Shown one piece after another: positions 1 through 10,055 of a DNA stretch of 48,519 nt. Location: NCBI RefSeq assembly GCF_000160755.1, contig NZ_GG668577.1, positions 273,164 to 321,682 on the forward strand, read 5' to 3'. Origin of the DNA: Proteus mirabilis ATCC 29906. GTDB taxonomy: Bacteria > Pseudomonadota > Gammaproteobacteria > Enterobacterales > Enterobacteriaceae. The notes beneath the pieces were generated by a model. It did no database searches and was not told where the DNA came from. It worked only from the letters and a program-made list of their open reading frames with translations. The translations under genes and the position numbers were made by a program. Position 1 is the stretch's first letter. Every line of letters begins with the position of its first letter.

Positions 1-618
1 CCAGAAAAAGAAGCTTTTCCGATAAATATTAAATGTATTGATGGTTATGCCTACTATGTTGGCCCAGGAAGAGATATTTATAAACGAATCGATATTGGTC
101 AGTGGCAACAGATACAAAATGGTATTCCAGAGAGTAAATTCAATACAGATATGGGGTTTGATGATCTCGATGGTTTCTCTGAGCAGGATATGTATGCCGT
201 TGGCGGTGCAGGTGATGTTTGGCATTATAATGGCGAAATCTGGATCCCTTGTGGTTTTCCCTCTAATGAGCAATTAAGTGCAGTATTGTGTGCCCCTGAT
301 GGTTATGTGTATATCGGCGGTGAAGGGGGCAGTTTATGGCGAGGGCGTGAATACCAATGGGAAAAACTTTATCACGGCAGTTCGGCTATTTTACTGAACC
401 AGTTGCGTTGGTTTGAAGATAAAGTGTGGGCATGTGATGACTATCGCTTACAGTGTTGGAATGGTAAAGAAATGGTCCGTCCCAAGGATGGTGATAGAAA
501 TGTTATCGCCTCAGGTCATATGGATGTCCGCGATGGGATTTTAGTTGTAGCTGATGATTATAATGTTGATCTGTATGATGGAACCGCTTGGCATAAGATA
601 GTGAGACCTTATAAATAA
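1..618 (+). CDS. 3' part of a beta-propeller-like protein of unknown function
   Basis: The reading frame is open from the first base of the window and stops at a TAA, so the N-terminus lies outside. The visible 205 residues are rich in Gly, Trp and Tyr and contain several degenerate repeats of about 40 residues, for example AVGGAGDVWHYNGEIW, VYIGGEGGSLWRG and LVVADDYNVDLYDGTAWHKI. Such repeats are typical of WD40/BNR-like beta-propellers. No signal peptide can be judged because the start is missing. I do not recognise the gene. It lies outside the conserved aspC block, next to a decayed toxin-antitoxin remnant, so it probably belongs to accessory DNA. Orphan propeller proteins of this kind can occur beside secreted-toxin loci, but nothing here shows that. 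Confidence 0.7.
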   Translation, partial: PEKEAFPINIKCIDGYAYYVGPGRDIYKRIDIGQWQQIQNGIPESKFNTDMGFDDLDGFSEQDMYAVGGAGDVWHYNGEIWIPCGFPSNEQLSAVLCAPDGYVYIGGEGGSLWRGREYQWEKLYHGSSAILLNQLRWFEDKVWACDDYRLQCWNGKEMVRPKDGDRNVIASGHMDVRDGILVVADDYNVDLYDGTAWHKIVRPYK

Positions 619-639
619 TAGGATTATTGTGAACATCAA

Positions 640-756
640 GGCCTTATTGGAACTTACCCCTCCAGAGTTCTAAAGCCTTTTCACCGGAGGAAAAACCTCC
701 AGCATATGGCCTATTTTGAGTGGTTCAGGTGCTGTCAGTTTCAATGTCATTCCTCT
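640..756 (-). pseudogene. N-terminal remnant of a GNAT acetyltransferase toxin (TacT-like)
   Basis: Just downstream of the antitoxin remnant, on the same strand, an ATG at 748-746 opens MTLKLTAPEPLKIGH, which resembles the start of GNAT toxins paired with DUF1778 antitoxins (TAPEPL...H). The frame soon stops. In a neighbouring frame the DNA reads FSSGEKALELWRGKFQ, matching the family block F-S-x-G-E-x-A-L-(D/E)-x-W. The expected N-terminal sequence is thus present but broken by a frameshift and then truncated at about 645. No acetyl-CoA binding motif follows. This is a dead toxin gene. The family match is from memory of the motif and needs a BLASTX check. Confidence 0.55.
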
Positions 757-938
757 TAAGGGGATTTAGACATCACTGTTTTTCGTAATGTCTCGTTGCT
801 TACAAGTGTTGCATCAAGCGGGTTGATAAATTCCTGATAAACTTCGGGATTAACATTTATGACTCGCAGATCTTTCAGTGTTTCTTCAGCTGAACGTCGA
901 ACGGCTTTCAAAACAAATTCAGTATGGTTTTTTCCCAC
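756..938 (-). pseudogene. Truncated DUF1778 (TacA-type) antitoxin remnant
   Basis: The 60-residue frame begins at a GTG and reads GKNHTEFVLKAVRRSAEETL, followed by a YQEFINPLDA block. This corresponds to the middle and C-terminal part of DUF1778 antitoxins (R-T-x-F-V-L-x-A, then Y-x-x-F-x-x-x-L-D-A). The N-terminal ribbon-helix-helix DNA-binding strand that precedes this block is absent, and the sequence upstream in frame does not resemble it. Intact members are about 90 residues. The remnant is followed by a broken GNAT toxin on the same strand, the standard antitoxin-toxin order. It may still be translated, but without the DNA-binding part and without a toxin it is probably a fossil. Confidence 0.6.
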
Positions 939-954
939 AGCACGAATAAAACAA

Positions 955-996
955 TAAAAAACCCAACAACGTATCTAATTAAACGCTGTTGGGTTA
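955..996 (-). terminator. Intrinsic terminator of aspC
   Basis: An inverted repeat (AACCCAACA with its complement TGTTGGGTT, extended by CG/CG around one mismatch) has a 12-base loop. On the minus strand it is followed by a T-run. It lies about 45 bases past the aspC stop codon. Confidence 0.75.
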
Positions 997-1042
997 TAAA
1001 ACGTGTTATTTAACTGTATGCTTTAAAACGATGAAAAAGCCA

Positions 1043-2233
1043 TTAAAGTACAGCGACAATGGCTTCACACAATGGAACCATATTTTCCAGTGTTAAGCCT
1101 GCGACATTAATACGACCAGAGCCGACAATATAAATACCATATTCAGCACGTAGACGTTCAACTTGCTCTTTATTAAGGCCACTAAATGAGAACATACCAT
1201 TTTGGTCAATAATAAAGCTGAAATCTTGTTTTGCGCCTTTTTCTTGTAAGGTTGTCACCAGCAATTGACGCATACGCTGAATGCGCTCACGCATTGTGGT
1301 GAGCTCTTCAATCCACTCTTCTTTTAACTCTGGGTTAGATAAAATAGTGGTCACCACAGATGCACCATGTGCCGGTGGATTAGAGTAGTTTGCGCGAATA
1401 ATCGCCTTGGCTTGGCTAAATGCTTTCTCAGCAGTATCGCTCTCTTTTGCGACAATAGTGCAAGCACCTACACGCTCATTATAAAGGCCAAAGTTTTTTG
1501 AATATGAGCTTGCAACAATCAGCTCAGGATTGCTTTCAGCAAACAGGCGTAAGCCTTGCGCGTCTTCTTCAAGACCATTAGCAAAACCTTGGTAAGCAAA
1601 GTCAAATACTGGTAACCAACCTTTCTCTGCGGATAAGGCAGCCAATTGACGCCATTGCTCTAACGTTGGGTCAATACCACTTGGGTTATGGCAACATCCG
1701 TGGAACAGCACAACATCACCTGCTTGTGCATTTTGTAGGCTAGCTAGCATACCTTCAAAATCTAAACCGTGGCTTTCGGCATCATAATAATCATATTGGC
1801 AAATCTCTAAGCCTGCAGTCTGAAAAATATTATTATGGTTTGGCCAAGTCGGGTTACTTATCCATACACGTTTAGCATTAGTTTGCTGAGCAATAAAGTC
1901 CGCAGCAATACGTAATGCTCCAGTACCACCCGGAGCTTGTGCTGTACGTGCACGTTTTTCTGTGATGATAGGGTGTTGTTCACCAAACAACAGTGCTTGA
2001 GTGACCGCACCAAACTCAGGAATACCGCTAATAGGAAGATAATTTTTAGTGGTTTCGTTTTCTAATAAATATTTTTCTGCTTTTTTAACGGTGGTGAGTA
2101 CAGGTGTTTTACCTGTTTCATCCTTATAAACACCAATCCCTAAGTTAATTTTGTTTTCACGAGTATCAGAACGGAAACTATCAGCTAAACCCAGAATAGG
2201 ATCGGCTGGTGCAGCAATGATTTTCTCAAACAT
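1043..2233 (-). CDS. aspC: Aspartate aminotransferase
   Basis: PLP-dependent class I aminotransferase that interconverts aspartate and 2-oxoglutarate with oxaloacetate and glutamate in the cytoplasm; the E. coli enzyme also accepts aromatic amino acids. The 396-residue protein is nearly co-linear with E. coli Asp[19 protein letters not shown] at the start, [17 protein letters not shown], the [13 protein letters not shown] loop, [13 protein letters not shown], and the PLP lysine block [16 protein letters not shown]. It ends in ANINVAGL-type and LCEAIVAVL sequence as expected. I place the start at the ATG at 2233 because the family begins MFE. The longer frame would need a TTG, and GGGAAT sits about 10 bases upstream. 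It is transcribed in the same direction as the porin gene but is separated from it by the porin terminator, so it has its own promoter. Confidence 0.97.
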   Translation of the reverse strand: MFEKIIAAPADPILGLADSFRSDTRENKINLGIGVYKDETGKTPVLTTVKKAEKYLLENETTKNYLPISGIPEFGAVTQALLFGEQHPIITEKRARTAQAPGGTGALRIAADFIAQQTNAKRVWISNPTWPNHNNIFQTAGLEICQYDYYDAESHGLDFEGMLASLQNAQAGDVVLFHGCCHNPSGIDPTLEQWRQLAALSAEKGWLPVFDFAYQGFANGLEEDAQGLRLFAESNPELIVASSYSKNFGLYNERVGACTIVAKESDTAEKAFSQAKAIIRANYSNPPAHGASVVTTILSNPELKEEWIEELTTMRERIQRMRQLLVTTLQEKGAKQDFSFIIDQNGMFSFSGLNKEQVERLRAEYGIYIVGSGRINVAGLTLENMVPLCEAIVAVL

Positions 2234-2585
2234 AGTGTAATTATTCCCTAAGCTCAAAACGAAGCCGAATTATGAGTAACAAGAGTAACGCTATAGAATC
2301 GGTTTGCCAACAGTTTGTAGAGAAATTAGCAAGAAGTTGTGAACTAAGTGAGAATAAATAGCAAAACAAGATGTAAATAAGTAAATCTTTCGTGATTACA
2401 TTAACATGTAAATATAACCACTAAAAATAACCAATAGTTTAGTATAATAAACTGTTTATCTTGGTATTAGAAAAGGAGGAACAGAAAAGCGAGCAATATA
2501 AATAGGATAGGCAAATAAAAAAGCAACACCGAAGTGTTGCTTTTCAAATCAATTAACTTGACTGTTTAATTACCTTAAAGGGTAA
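2234..2585. other. Intergenic region between aspC and the porin gene
   Basis: About 350 AT-rich bases between two leftward genes. It should hold the aspC promoter and leader. Next to the aspC start there is a direct repeat GTTACTC-N2-GTTACTC on the minus strand (about 2288-2303). I found no convincing -35/-10 pair. The right end carries the porin terminator. No coding sequence is apparent. Confidence 0.5.
2516..2547 (-). terminator. Intrinsic terminator of the porin gene
   Basis: A perfect AAGCAACAC / GTGTTGCTT stem with a TTCG tetraloop is followed on the minus strand by six Ts. It lies about 40 bases downstream of the porin stop codon. Confidence 0.9.
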
Positions 2586-3701
2586 TTAGAACTGATAAGT
2601 CAGACCTAAACCAACTACGTTGTCAGTTGCAACGCCGTTAGCTTTAGTGAAGTCATCTTCATCTAACAGGTTGATTTTGTAATCAACAACTGCAGTCATG
2701 TTTTTGTTAAATTTGTAGAAAGAACCTACAGAGATATATTTAACTAAATCATGGTTGTTGTCTTTCAGACCGCCAACACCATTATTCAGATCTTTACCTT
2801 TAGATTGAACATAACCTAAAGATGGTTTGATACCTAAATCAGCAAAGTCATACTGTGCAGTTAACTCGATATTTTGAGTTTTGTTTGCAATTGCACCGTC
2901 ACCATAGTAGTTCATGTTACGGGTTTCACCGTACATTGCTGCTAAGTAAACATTGTTAGCTTCGAATTTACCACCAACGTTCCATGCTTCAGCACGTTTA
3001 CCAGTAGCATCACTCTTATGTTCTTGCCAGTTAGTACGAGCAGAACTTGAGTAACCACCACCCAGTGTTACGCCCCAGCCTAAGTTATAAGCTGTAGAGA
3101 AACCAAAACCGTCGCCATTTGCTTCAGCGTTGTCTTTACGTTTATTGTTGGTGTTTTCGTTATTTTTGCCTTGATATTGCAGAGCAAAGCTTAAACCATC
3201 AACATAACCGAACATATCGGTGTTACGGTAAGTTAATACGCCAGTAGTACGGCTAGTCATATAAACGTCAGTTTGCGCCATGGAGTCACCACCCCATAAA
3301 GGCAGAACGTCAGTCCATGCGTTGGTGTCATAAATTACACCGTAGTTACGACCGTAATCTAAAGAACCGAAGTCAGCAAATTTCAGACCAGCATATGCTA
3401 GACGAGTTTTAGCTTTGTTCTCGCCTTCAGTAGTGTTTGTTTTAACTTCGTATTCAAAACGACCGAAACCAGTTAAATCTTTATTGATTTGAGTTTCGCC
3501 TTTGAAACCGATACGTGCACGAGAAGCGTCACCGCTTTCATGATCGCCTTTAGTATCAGCATCAGCGAAGTAATGACGAACGTCAACTTTACCGTAGATA
3601 TCTACTTTGTTGCCGTCTTTGTTGTACATTTCAGCTGCGTTTGCTGCACCAGCAAACATTAAAGCTGGGATTACCACTGCAAGAATATTGCGCTTCATCA
3701 T
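2586..3701 (-). CDS. ompF: General outer-membrane porin, OmpF/OmpC family
   Basis: Trimeric 16-stranded beta-barrel that lets small hydrophilic solutes cross the outer membrane. The 371-residue precursor starts [18 protein letters not shown] with a signal peptide ending ANA, followed by mature [19 protein letters not shown]. The barrel pattern continues to the final YQF, the C-terminal aromatic signal for BAM insertion. The constriction-loop region reads LPLWGGDSM instead of the usual PEFGGD. The start at 3701 has GAGGGT upstream, and the MMKRN double Met is as in E. coli OmpF. Its position between aspC and asnS is the E. coli ompF position; by sequence alone OmpC or another paralogue cannot be excluded. 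The upstream region has OmpR-like repeats. Confidence 0.93.
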
Positions 3702-3865
3702 TATTATTACCCTCATTGGTGTTATTCAGACACCTTTGCCACTGCCAGAAATAGTTTCTTAATTTTTATGGAACTATTTATGAGAGTTAAGTGTCGTCTG
3801 TGTCGGGTGACAGTGTTCCATTGGTAAAAAATTTTATCTACCCCGAATTTGCTACAAAATCGAAA

Positions 3866-3892
3866 AAAGTGTAACAAATTGTAACAATGTAT
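3866..3892 (-). promoter_or_regulatory. Putative OmpR-binding repeats upstream of the porin gene
   Basis: On the minus strand TGTTACAATT is followed directly by TGTTACACTT: two GTTACA motifs exactly 10 bases apart. That is the tandem spacing of an OmpR dimer site. It lies about 170-190 bases upstream of the porin start, and is where E. coli ompF has its OmpR sites. The exact core promoter was not assigned. Confidence 0.6.
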
Positions 3893-3942
3893 TTCAAAGT
3901 ATGTATTTGGGGGAACTTTTCCATCAAATTGTAGCCATGCAT

Positions 3943-3970
3943 AAAAAAAGCCAACCCTGAGGTTGGCTTC
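3943..3970 (-). terminator. Intrinsic terminator of asnS
   Basis: A perfect 9-bp AAGCCAACC / GGTTGGCTT stem with a 4-base loop is followed on the minus strand by a run of seven Ts. It is about 75 bases past the asnS stop. Confidence 0.9.
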
Positions 3971-4042
3971 TGGTATAACTAAAGTTAGTACAATTAATCA
4001 GCAACACAAATGTTTTTTGTTGGCTGCTAATTAATCAAACTA

Positions 4043-5443
4043 TTAGAAATCGACATTTCTTGGTGTACGTGGGAATGGGATCACTTCACGAATATTTGTG
4101 ACGCCAGTCACATAAGCAACTAAGCGTTCAAAGCCGAGACCAAAACCAGAGTGTGGTACTGTGCCATAACGGCGTAAATCACGATACCACCAGTAGTCTT
4201 CTTTATTCATACCCATCTCAGCTAAACGTTTATCAAACATCTCTAAACGTTCTTCACGTTGAGAACCACCAATGATTTCACCGATACCTGGTGCTAACAC
4301 ATCCATTGCCGCAACTGTTTTACCATCTTCATTCATACGCATATAGAATGCTTTGATATCTTTCGGGTAGTTCTTCACAACCACAGGGGCTTTAAAGTGT
4401 TTCTCAGCAAGATAGCGCTCATGCTCGGAGGAGAGGTCGACACCCCAATAAACTGGGTTTTCAAATTTCTGGCCGCAATTTTCTAACACAGTAATCGCAT
4501 CTGTGTAGTCAATTTGTGCGAAATCAGAAGCGATAAAGTGCTCTAAACGTGTAATGGCTTCTTTATCAACGCGTTGAGCAAAAAACTCCATATCATCTCT
4601 GCGCTCAGCTAACACGGCAGAAAAGGCATATTTCAGCATTTTTTCTGCTAATCCGGCGATATCATTCAGATCAGCAAAAGCCACTTCAGGTTCAACCATC
4701 CAGAATTCAGCTAAGTGACGACTAGTATTTGAATTCTCAGCGCGGAAAGTTGGGCCGAAAGTATAGACTTTACTTAATGCAGAGGCATAAGTTTCGCCGT
4801 TTAATTGTCCTGATACGGTTAAGAAAGCTTCGCGACCAAAAAAGTCTTCGCTAAAATCAACTTCACCTTTATCAGTACGTGGCAGGTTGTTCATATCTAA
4901 GGTAGAGACACGGAACATTTCACCCGCACCTTCGGTATCCGCCGCCGTAATTAATGGCGTAGAAACCCAGAAAAAGCCTTGTTCATCGAAGAAACGATGT
5001 AGTGCTTGTGCCAAGGTATGGCGAACACGTGCAACAGCACCAATTAAGTTTGTGCGTGGACGAAGATGAGCAACTTCACGCAGATACTCAACGCTGTGAC
5101 GTTTAGCGGCCATCGGATAAGTTTCCGGATCATCAACCATTCCTACTACCACAACTTTGGTCGCATGAATTTCAAAGTTCTGACCTTGACCCGGAGATTC
5201 AACAATTTTACCGGTGACTTCCACAGAGCAACCTGTGGTTAAGTGCAGCACTTCATCTTGATAATTCGGTAAATTATTATTAATGATGGCCTGTACTGGA
5301 TTAAAGCAGGAACCGTCATAGACGGTAAGGAATGAGATACCAGCTTTTGAATCTCTTCTTGTACGTACCCAACCGCGAACGGTGACGTCTTCGCCAACCG
5401 CGATACGGCCTTGCAGTACGTCGACTACAGGCGCAACGATCAT
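4043..5443 (-). CDS. asnS: Asparaginyl-tRNA synthetase
   Basis: Class IIb aminoacyl-tRNA synthetase that attaches asparagine to tRNA-Asn in the cytoplasm. The 466 residues equal the E. coli length. An N-terminal OB-fold anticodon-binding domain ([18 protein letters not shown], about residues 20-100) precedes the catalytic core. Class II motif 2 is visible as [17 protein letters not shown], and motif 3 as [15 protein letters not shown] near the C-terminus. The protein ends [12 protein letters not shown]. It is a single-gene unit with its own terminator. Confidence 0.98.
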   Translation of the reverse strand: MIVAPVVDVLQGRIAVGEDVTVRGWVRTRRDSKAGISFLTVYDGSCFNPVQAIINNNLPNYQDEVLHLTTGCSVEVTGKIVESPGQGQNFEIHATKVVVVGMVDDPETYPMAAKRHSVEYLREVAHLRPRTNLIGAVARVRHTLAQALHRFFDEQGFFWVSTPLITAADTEGAGEMFRVSTLDMNNLPRTDKGEVDFSEDFFGREAFLTVSGQLNGETYASALSKVYTFGPTFRAENSNTSRHLAEFWMVEPEVAFADLNDIAGLAEKMLKYAFSAVLAERRDDMEFFAQRVDKEAITRLEHFIASDFAQIDYTDAITVLENCGQKFENPVYWGVDLSSEHERYLAEKHFKAPVVVKNYPKDIKAFYMRMNEDGKTVAAMDVLAPGIGEIIGGSQREERLEMFDKRLAEMGMNKEDYWWYRDLRRYGTVPHSGFGLGFERLVAYVTGVTNIREVIPFPRTPRNVDF

Positions 5444-5647
5444 AAATAAATCTCTCTTCGTTTAATTAAAATAATTGTTTAGTAAATTCATTCTGCCCCT
5501 GTCGGACAGTTTTTCTATGTTACTTGCAATAGCGCAGGAAACAAGTAGGAAATTTCAGTTTAAAGAGGGAATCAGCAAGAGAAAAGCCTTTATAGAAAAT
5601 ATTTTGCTAAAAATAGGTAAAATCAGTCGAATAGTGGGGGTGATAGC

Positions 5648-5680
5648 AAAAAGAAAGGGCAATATTGGCCCTTTCTTTAT
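5648..5680 (-). terminator. Intrinsic terminator of pncB
   Basis: The stem AAAGAAAGGGC / GCCCTTTCTTT has a 7-base loop and is followed on the minus strand by TTTCTTTTT. It lies about 45 bases past the pncB stop, between pncB and asnS. Confidence 0.8.
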
Positions 5681-5722
5681 AGATAGAATAGATAGAGTGA
5701 ATAAATAGCGATTTAATCTTTA

Positions 5723-6937
5723 TTAACAAGCTTGCCTAACAAGAGGAACATCAAAGGCTTTACGTAGCTTGTCGACAAACTCATCATCTTCACAAATGGT
5801 TTTACCTGGACTATCTGATAATTTAGCAACAGGTTTACCATTACACTCCACCAGCTTAATCACAATATTAAGAGGTGTAATATTCGGGATATTACAAGTC
5901 AATCTGGTGCCGATACCAAAAATTAAGCGGATACGCTTATGGAAATGCTTATAAAGTACTAAGGCTTTCTGAAAGTCGAGGCTATCAGAGAATACCAATA
6001 CTTTACTCATCGGATCGATACCGAGCTTTTCATAATGAGCAATGGCTTTTTCACCCCATTCAATCGGATCACCTGAGTCATGACGTAACCCTTGATAACG
6101 GCTGGCGAATGGCATATCAAAGTCACGCAGGAATGCATCCATAGTGATACAATCAGTGAGTGCAATACCGAGTTGATCTGGGTATTCATCTAGCCATGAT
6201 TGCAATGCAGCCCGTTGACTATTGGCAAGCTCAGGACTAATTTGCTGATGTGCTTGGAACCATTCATGGGCTTGTGTGCCTACGGGCGCCAGTTGCATAC
6301 GTTCAGCAAAATGATAGTTACTAGTGCCGATAAGATAAGGGAAATGATTTTTTAATTCATCGACAATGGCACGTTGCACATCATAAGAAAAGCGACGACG
6401 AGTACCAAAATCCATCAATTTGAAATCCGCTAAATCAATCTGTTGTTCAGCCGCATCACGATAGAAAATATCGATAAGTTTGCGTAATTGAATAACGGCG
6501 TCATCAGCGGTGATTTGTGGCGAACGAGCACGGTGGACAATTTCACTCACCAATGCTAACAAAGGAACTTCCCATAAAATAACTTCACGCCAAGGGCCAG
6601 TTATCTTAATCGTCAATTGATTGTCAGCAGTGGTCGCGATATGCACTTGCTCGGGTTTAAAGCGAAAATGTTTAAACCATTGCAGATAGTCATTTTTAAA
6701 GAAAGGCAGGCTTTGAAGATAGCCAAACTCTTCATTAGTTAATGACAAGTCTGCCATCATATCCACTTGATGGCGTAAGGTTGTTGCATATTCACCTAGA
6801 CGTTCATCACTCCGGCAGCGGAATTCAGCAACGACAGGAATATCACTATAATGATGGTAAACCGCCTGTTGCATGTGGAGCTTGTATGCATCGGTATCCA
6901 ACAGTGATGTAATAATCGGTGTAGCGTCTAAAATCAT
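5723..6937 (-). CDS. pncB: Nicotinate phosphoribosyltransferase
   Basis: Converts nicotinate and PRPP (with ATP hydrolysis) to nicotinate mononucleotide in the NAD salvage pathway. The 404 residues are close to the E. coli length of 400. Family sequence is present throughout: [18 protein letters not shown] at residues 11-28, [40 protein letters not shown] (the GTxAHE block containing the phosphorylated-His region), [12 protein letters not shown], and [14 protein letters not shown]. It starts at an ATG and ends in LVRQAC. It diverges from pepN, as in E. coli. Confidence 0.97.
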   Translation of the reverse strand: MILDATPIITSLLDTDAYKLHMQQAVYHHYSDIPVVAEFRCRSDERLGEYATTLRHQVDMMADLSLTNEEFGYLQSLPFFKNDYLQWFKHFRFKPEQVHIATTADNQLTIKITGPWREVILWEVPLLALVSEIVHRARSPQITADDAVIQLRKLIDIFYRDAAEQQIDLADFKLMDFGTRRRFSYDVQRAIVDELKNHFPYLIGTSNYHFAERMQLAPVGTQAHEWFQAHQQISPELANSQRAALQSWLDEYPDQLGIALTDCITMDAFLRDFDMPFASRYQGLRHDSGDPIEWGEKAIAHYEKLGIDPMSKVLVFSDSLDFQKALVLYKHFHKRIRLIFGIGTRLTCNIPNITPLNIVIKLVECNGKPVAKLSDSPGKTICEDDEFVDKLRKAFDVPLVRQAC

Positions 6938-7278
6938 AGCGCGTCAAGCATCCTCACGGAGCGTTTTTATGTCAGCTAAATCGTTAAGGTTGGAGAGTAT
7001 ACCCGAATATGATGATAATGCGTCACTATTCGTTAATATTTCTCTGCGACATAAAAACAAGCTGTAAATCTCTATTGAGTTTACCACGTTAAACATAATT
7101 TGGGAGTATGTTAGCATCAATTAGCAAATAAATTAGTTACACATATTAATATCCCATTAACATTCTATTGACTTTTAATGTGCTCAATTGAATATTCGAC
7201 TAGCTAAACCGTTTTTTGACGAGTAAGCTTTGGTTATATAACCGTAAAATAGTCGTGTTAACTAAAAGGTTTTTTTCT
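6938..7278. other. Divergent control region between pncB and pepN
   Basis: About 340 AT-rich bases between divergent genes, so promoters for both should lie here. A weak rightward candidate is TTGACT (7168-7173), 17 bases, then AATATT (7191-7196). No coding sequence is apparent. Confidence 0.45.
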
Positions 7279-9894
7279 ATGACACAACAAAGAATTGCTA
7301 AATATCGTAAAGATTACCGCGCCCCAGATTACACCATCACTGATTTGCATCTTGATTTTATCTTAGATAAAGAAAAAACACAGGTTACTGCTATTAGCCA
7401 ATGCAAGCGCTTAGCGACAACGGCAACGTCGTTGGTGTTAGATGGGGAAGATTTAACATTAAAATCTATTTTTGTTAATGATGTTGCTTGGACACACTAT
7501 AAAGAAGAAAACGGCAAACTCATCATTGACCAATTGCCTGAACAGTTTACGTTAAAAATTGTTAATGAGATTAACCCATCAGCTAATACCGCTTTAGAAG
7601 GGTTATATGTTTCTGGCGATGCGCTATGTACACAGTGTGAAGCGGAAGGCTTCCGTCATATTACTTATTATTTAGATAGACCGGATGTTTTAGCGCGCTA
7701 TACCACTACGATCACTGCAGATAAAAAACAGTATCCTTATCTATTATCTAATGGTAACCGTGTTGCACAAGGTGATCTTGAAGATGGTCGTCATTGGGTG
7801 ACTTGGGAAGATCCACATCCTAAACCAAGTTATCTCTTTGCATTAGTGGCGGGAGACTTTGATGTATTACGCGATACATTTAACACTAAAAGTGGTCGTG
7901 AAGTTGCTTTAGAGTTATTTGTCGATAAAGGTAATCTTGATCGTGCTGATTGGGCGATGACATCACTAAAAAATGCCATGAAATGGGATGAGTCACGCTT
8001 TAATTTAGAATACGATCTCGATATCTATATGATAGTCGCTGTTGATTTCTTTAATATGGGGGCAATGGAGAATAAAGGGCTTAATGTCTTTAACTCTAAA
8101 TATGTTCTTGCTAAAAGCGAAACAGCAACAGACAAAGATTATTTAGGGATTGAATCTGTTATTGGCCATGAATATTTCCATAACTGGACAGGTAACCGTA
8201 TTACTTGCCGTGACTGGTTCCAATTAAGCTTAAAAGAGGGACTAACGGTTTTCCGTGATCAAGAATTTAGCTCTGATTTAGGCTCTCGCTCAGTTAATCG
8301 TATCAATAACGTGCGTGTTATGCGTACAGCACAGTTTGCCGAAGATGCAAGCCCAATGGCTCATCCAATTCGTCCAGATAGTGTGATTGAAATGAATAAC
8401 TTCTATACCTTAACGGTATATGAAAAAGGGGCGGAAGTGATCCGTATGATCCACACGCTACTCGGTGAAGAGAAATTCCAAGCGGGTATGCAGATGTATA
8501 TTCATCGTCACGATGGTAGTGCAGCGACCTGTGATGATTTTGTACAAGCGATGGAAGATGCCTCTAATGTTGACCTGACTTTATTCCGTCGTTGGTATAG
8601 CCAATCAGGTACACCGGTATTGACTGTACGTGATAGCTATGACGCACAAAAACAGCAATATACATTAACCGTCAGCCAAATGACGCCACCAACGGCAGAT
8701 CAGGCGGAAAAACAAGTTCTACATATTCCGTTAGATATTGAATTATATAATCAACAAGGGGAGGTTATCCCTTTACGCTCACAAGGTCAGCCGGTTTCTA
8801 ATGTATTAAATGTGGTGAGAGAAGAGCAGCAGTTTATTTTTGATGATGTTGCTCAACAGCCAATTCCTTCATTATTGCGAGAATTCTCTGCGCCAGTAAA
8901 ACTTGATTATCCTTTTACGGATGAGCAACTCTCATTCTTAATGAAACATGCACGTAATGCTTTTTCTCGTTGGGATGCGGCGCAATCTTTATTAGGTCGT
9001 TATATTAAAGAAAACGTTTCGCGTGTTCAAAAAGGGCAACCATTAATTTTACCTGAAATGGTAATTGATGCTTTCCGTGCTGTATTGCTTGATAAAGATA
9101 TCGATCCTGCCTTGGCGGCACTTATTCTGACATTACCTACCGATGTTGAAGCGGGCGAAGCTTTTGCTATTATCGATCCTATTGCTATTCATCAGGCCTT
9201 AGGTTTTATTCGTAAAACTTTAGCCACTGAAATGGCTGATGAGTTCTCTGCGGTTTATCACTCAATGCATATCGGTGCTTACCGTGTCGATCATGGTGAT
9301 ATTGCTAAACGTGATTTACGCAATGTCTGCTTGGGTTATTTAGCCGTTGAAAACCAGCAAACGGGTAATCAATTGGTTGAAGCGCAATATCACAATAGCG
9401 ACAATATGACCGATGCACTCGCGGCCTTAAATGCTGCAGTAATGGCACAATTACCTTGTAAAGAGGCACTATTACAAGAGTTTGATGATAAATGGCATCA
9501 AGATGGCTTGGTAATGGATAAGTGGTTTAGCTTACAAGCAATGAGTCCGGCAACTGATGTATTACAAACAGTACGCAGTTTGCTATCACATCGCTCTTTT
9601 ACTTTAGCTAACCCAAATCGTACTCGTGCTTTAATCGGTGCGTTTGTGAATAATAACCCTGTGGCTTTCCATGCAGAAGATGGCTCAGGTTATTTATTAT
9701 TGACAGAAATTCTGACTGACTTAAATAGCCGAAATCCACAGGTTGCATCTCGTCTTATTGAGCCGTTTATTCGTTTGAAACGCTATGATGCTAATCGCCA
9801 AGAGAAAATGCGTGCCGAGTTATTAAAGCTAAAAGCCCTTGATAACTTATCAGGTGATTTATATGAGAAAATCACTAAAGCATTAGCGGATTAA
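7279..9894 (+). CDS. pepN: Aminopeptidase N
   Basis: Zinc metallopeptidase of the M1 family that removes N-terminal residues from peptides in the cytoplasm. The 871 residues match the E. coli 870. The substrate-binding GAMEN motif is at 261-265. The zinc motif HEYFH is at 297-301, with the third ligand Glu at 320 (LSLKEG). The longer open frame from 7216 is rejected: the family begins MTQQ...AKYRKDYRAPDY, and the ATG at 7279 follows an AAAGGT ribosome site. It is monocistronic, with an intrinsic terminator 60 bases downstream. Confidence 0.98.
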   Translation: MTQQRIAKYRKDYRAPDYTITDLHLDFILDKEKTQVTAISQCKRLATTATSLVLDGEDLTLKSIFVNDVAWTHYKEENGKLIIDQLPEQFTLKIVNEINPSANTALEGLYVSGDALCTQCEAEGFRHITYYLDRPDVLARYTTTITADKKQYPYLLSNGNRVAQGDLEDGRHWVTWEDPHPKPSYLFALVAGDFDVLRDTFNTKSGREVALELFVDKGNLDRADWAMTSLKNAMKWDESRFNLEYDLDIYMIVAVDFFNMGAMENKGLNVFNSKYVLAKSETATDKDYLGIESVIGHEYFHNWTGNRITCRDWFQLSLKEGLTVFRDQEFSSDLGSRSVNRINNVRVMRTAQFAEDASPMAHPIRPDSVIEMNNFYTLTVYEKGAEVIRMIHTLLGEEKFQAGMQMYIHRHDGSAATCDDFVQAMEDASNVDLTLFRRWYSQSGTPVLTVRDSYDAQKQQYTLTVSQMTPPTADQAEKQVLHIPLDIELYNQQGEVIPLRSQGQPVSNVLNVVREEQQFIFDDVAQQPIPSLLREFSAPVKLDYPFTDEQLSFLMKHARNAFSRWDAAQSLLGRYIKENVSRVQKGQPLILPEMVIDAFRAVLLDKDIDPALAALILTLPTDVEAGEAFAIIDPIAIHQALGFIRKTLATEMADEFSAVYHSMHIGAYRVDHGDIAKRDLRNVCLGYLAVENQQTGNQLVEAQYHNSDNMTDALAALNAAVMAQLPCKEALLQEFDDKWHQDGLVMDKWFSLQAMSPATDVLQTVRSLLSHRSFTLANPNRTRALIGAFVNNNPVAFHAEDGSGYLLLTEILTDLNSRNPQVASRLIEPFIRLKRYDANRQEKMRAELLKLKALDNLSGDLYEKITKALAD

Positions 9895-9953
9895 CACTAT
9901 ATCGCTATCACTAAGTAAGTGATAAGAAGGTATTAAGTTAGCATGATAATTAG

Positions 9954-9980
9954 ATCCCCAGCATATTCTGGGGATTTTTT
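9954..9980 (+). terminator. Intrinsic terminator of pepN
   Basis: The stem ATCCCCAG / CTGGGGAT has a 6-base loop and is followed by a T-run. It is 60 bases past the pepN stop. Confidence 0.92.
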
Positions 9981-10055
9981 ATGGTAAGTATTTCATACAA
10001 AAAATTATAATGGTTTAATAATATGTATTGAATAAAAGCTAAGGGGTTATGACTA

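Larger units (their letters stand above)
3702..4042. other. Regulatory interval between the porin gene and asnS
   Basis: About 340 bases without a gene. It contains the porin leader, the OmpR-type repeats and the asnS terminator. No coding sequence is apparent. Confidence 0.7.

Noticed and set aside
5475-5708. 77-codon rightward frame between asnS and pncB
   Set aside because: It overlaps the pncB terminator, has no family-like sequence, and lies in an interval that only separates two leftward genes.
7216-7278. Extended N-terminus of PepN
   Set aside because: The 21 extra residues do not resemble the family, and the ATG at 7279 has a ribosome site and aligns to the known start.
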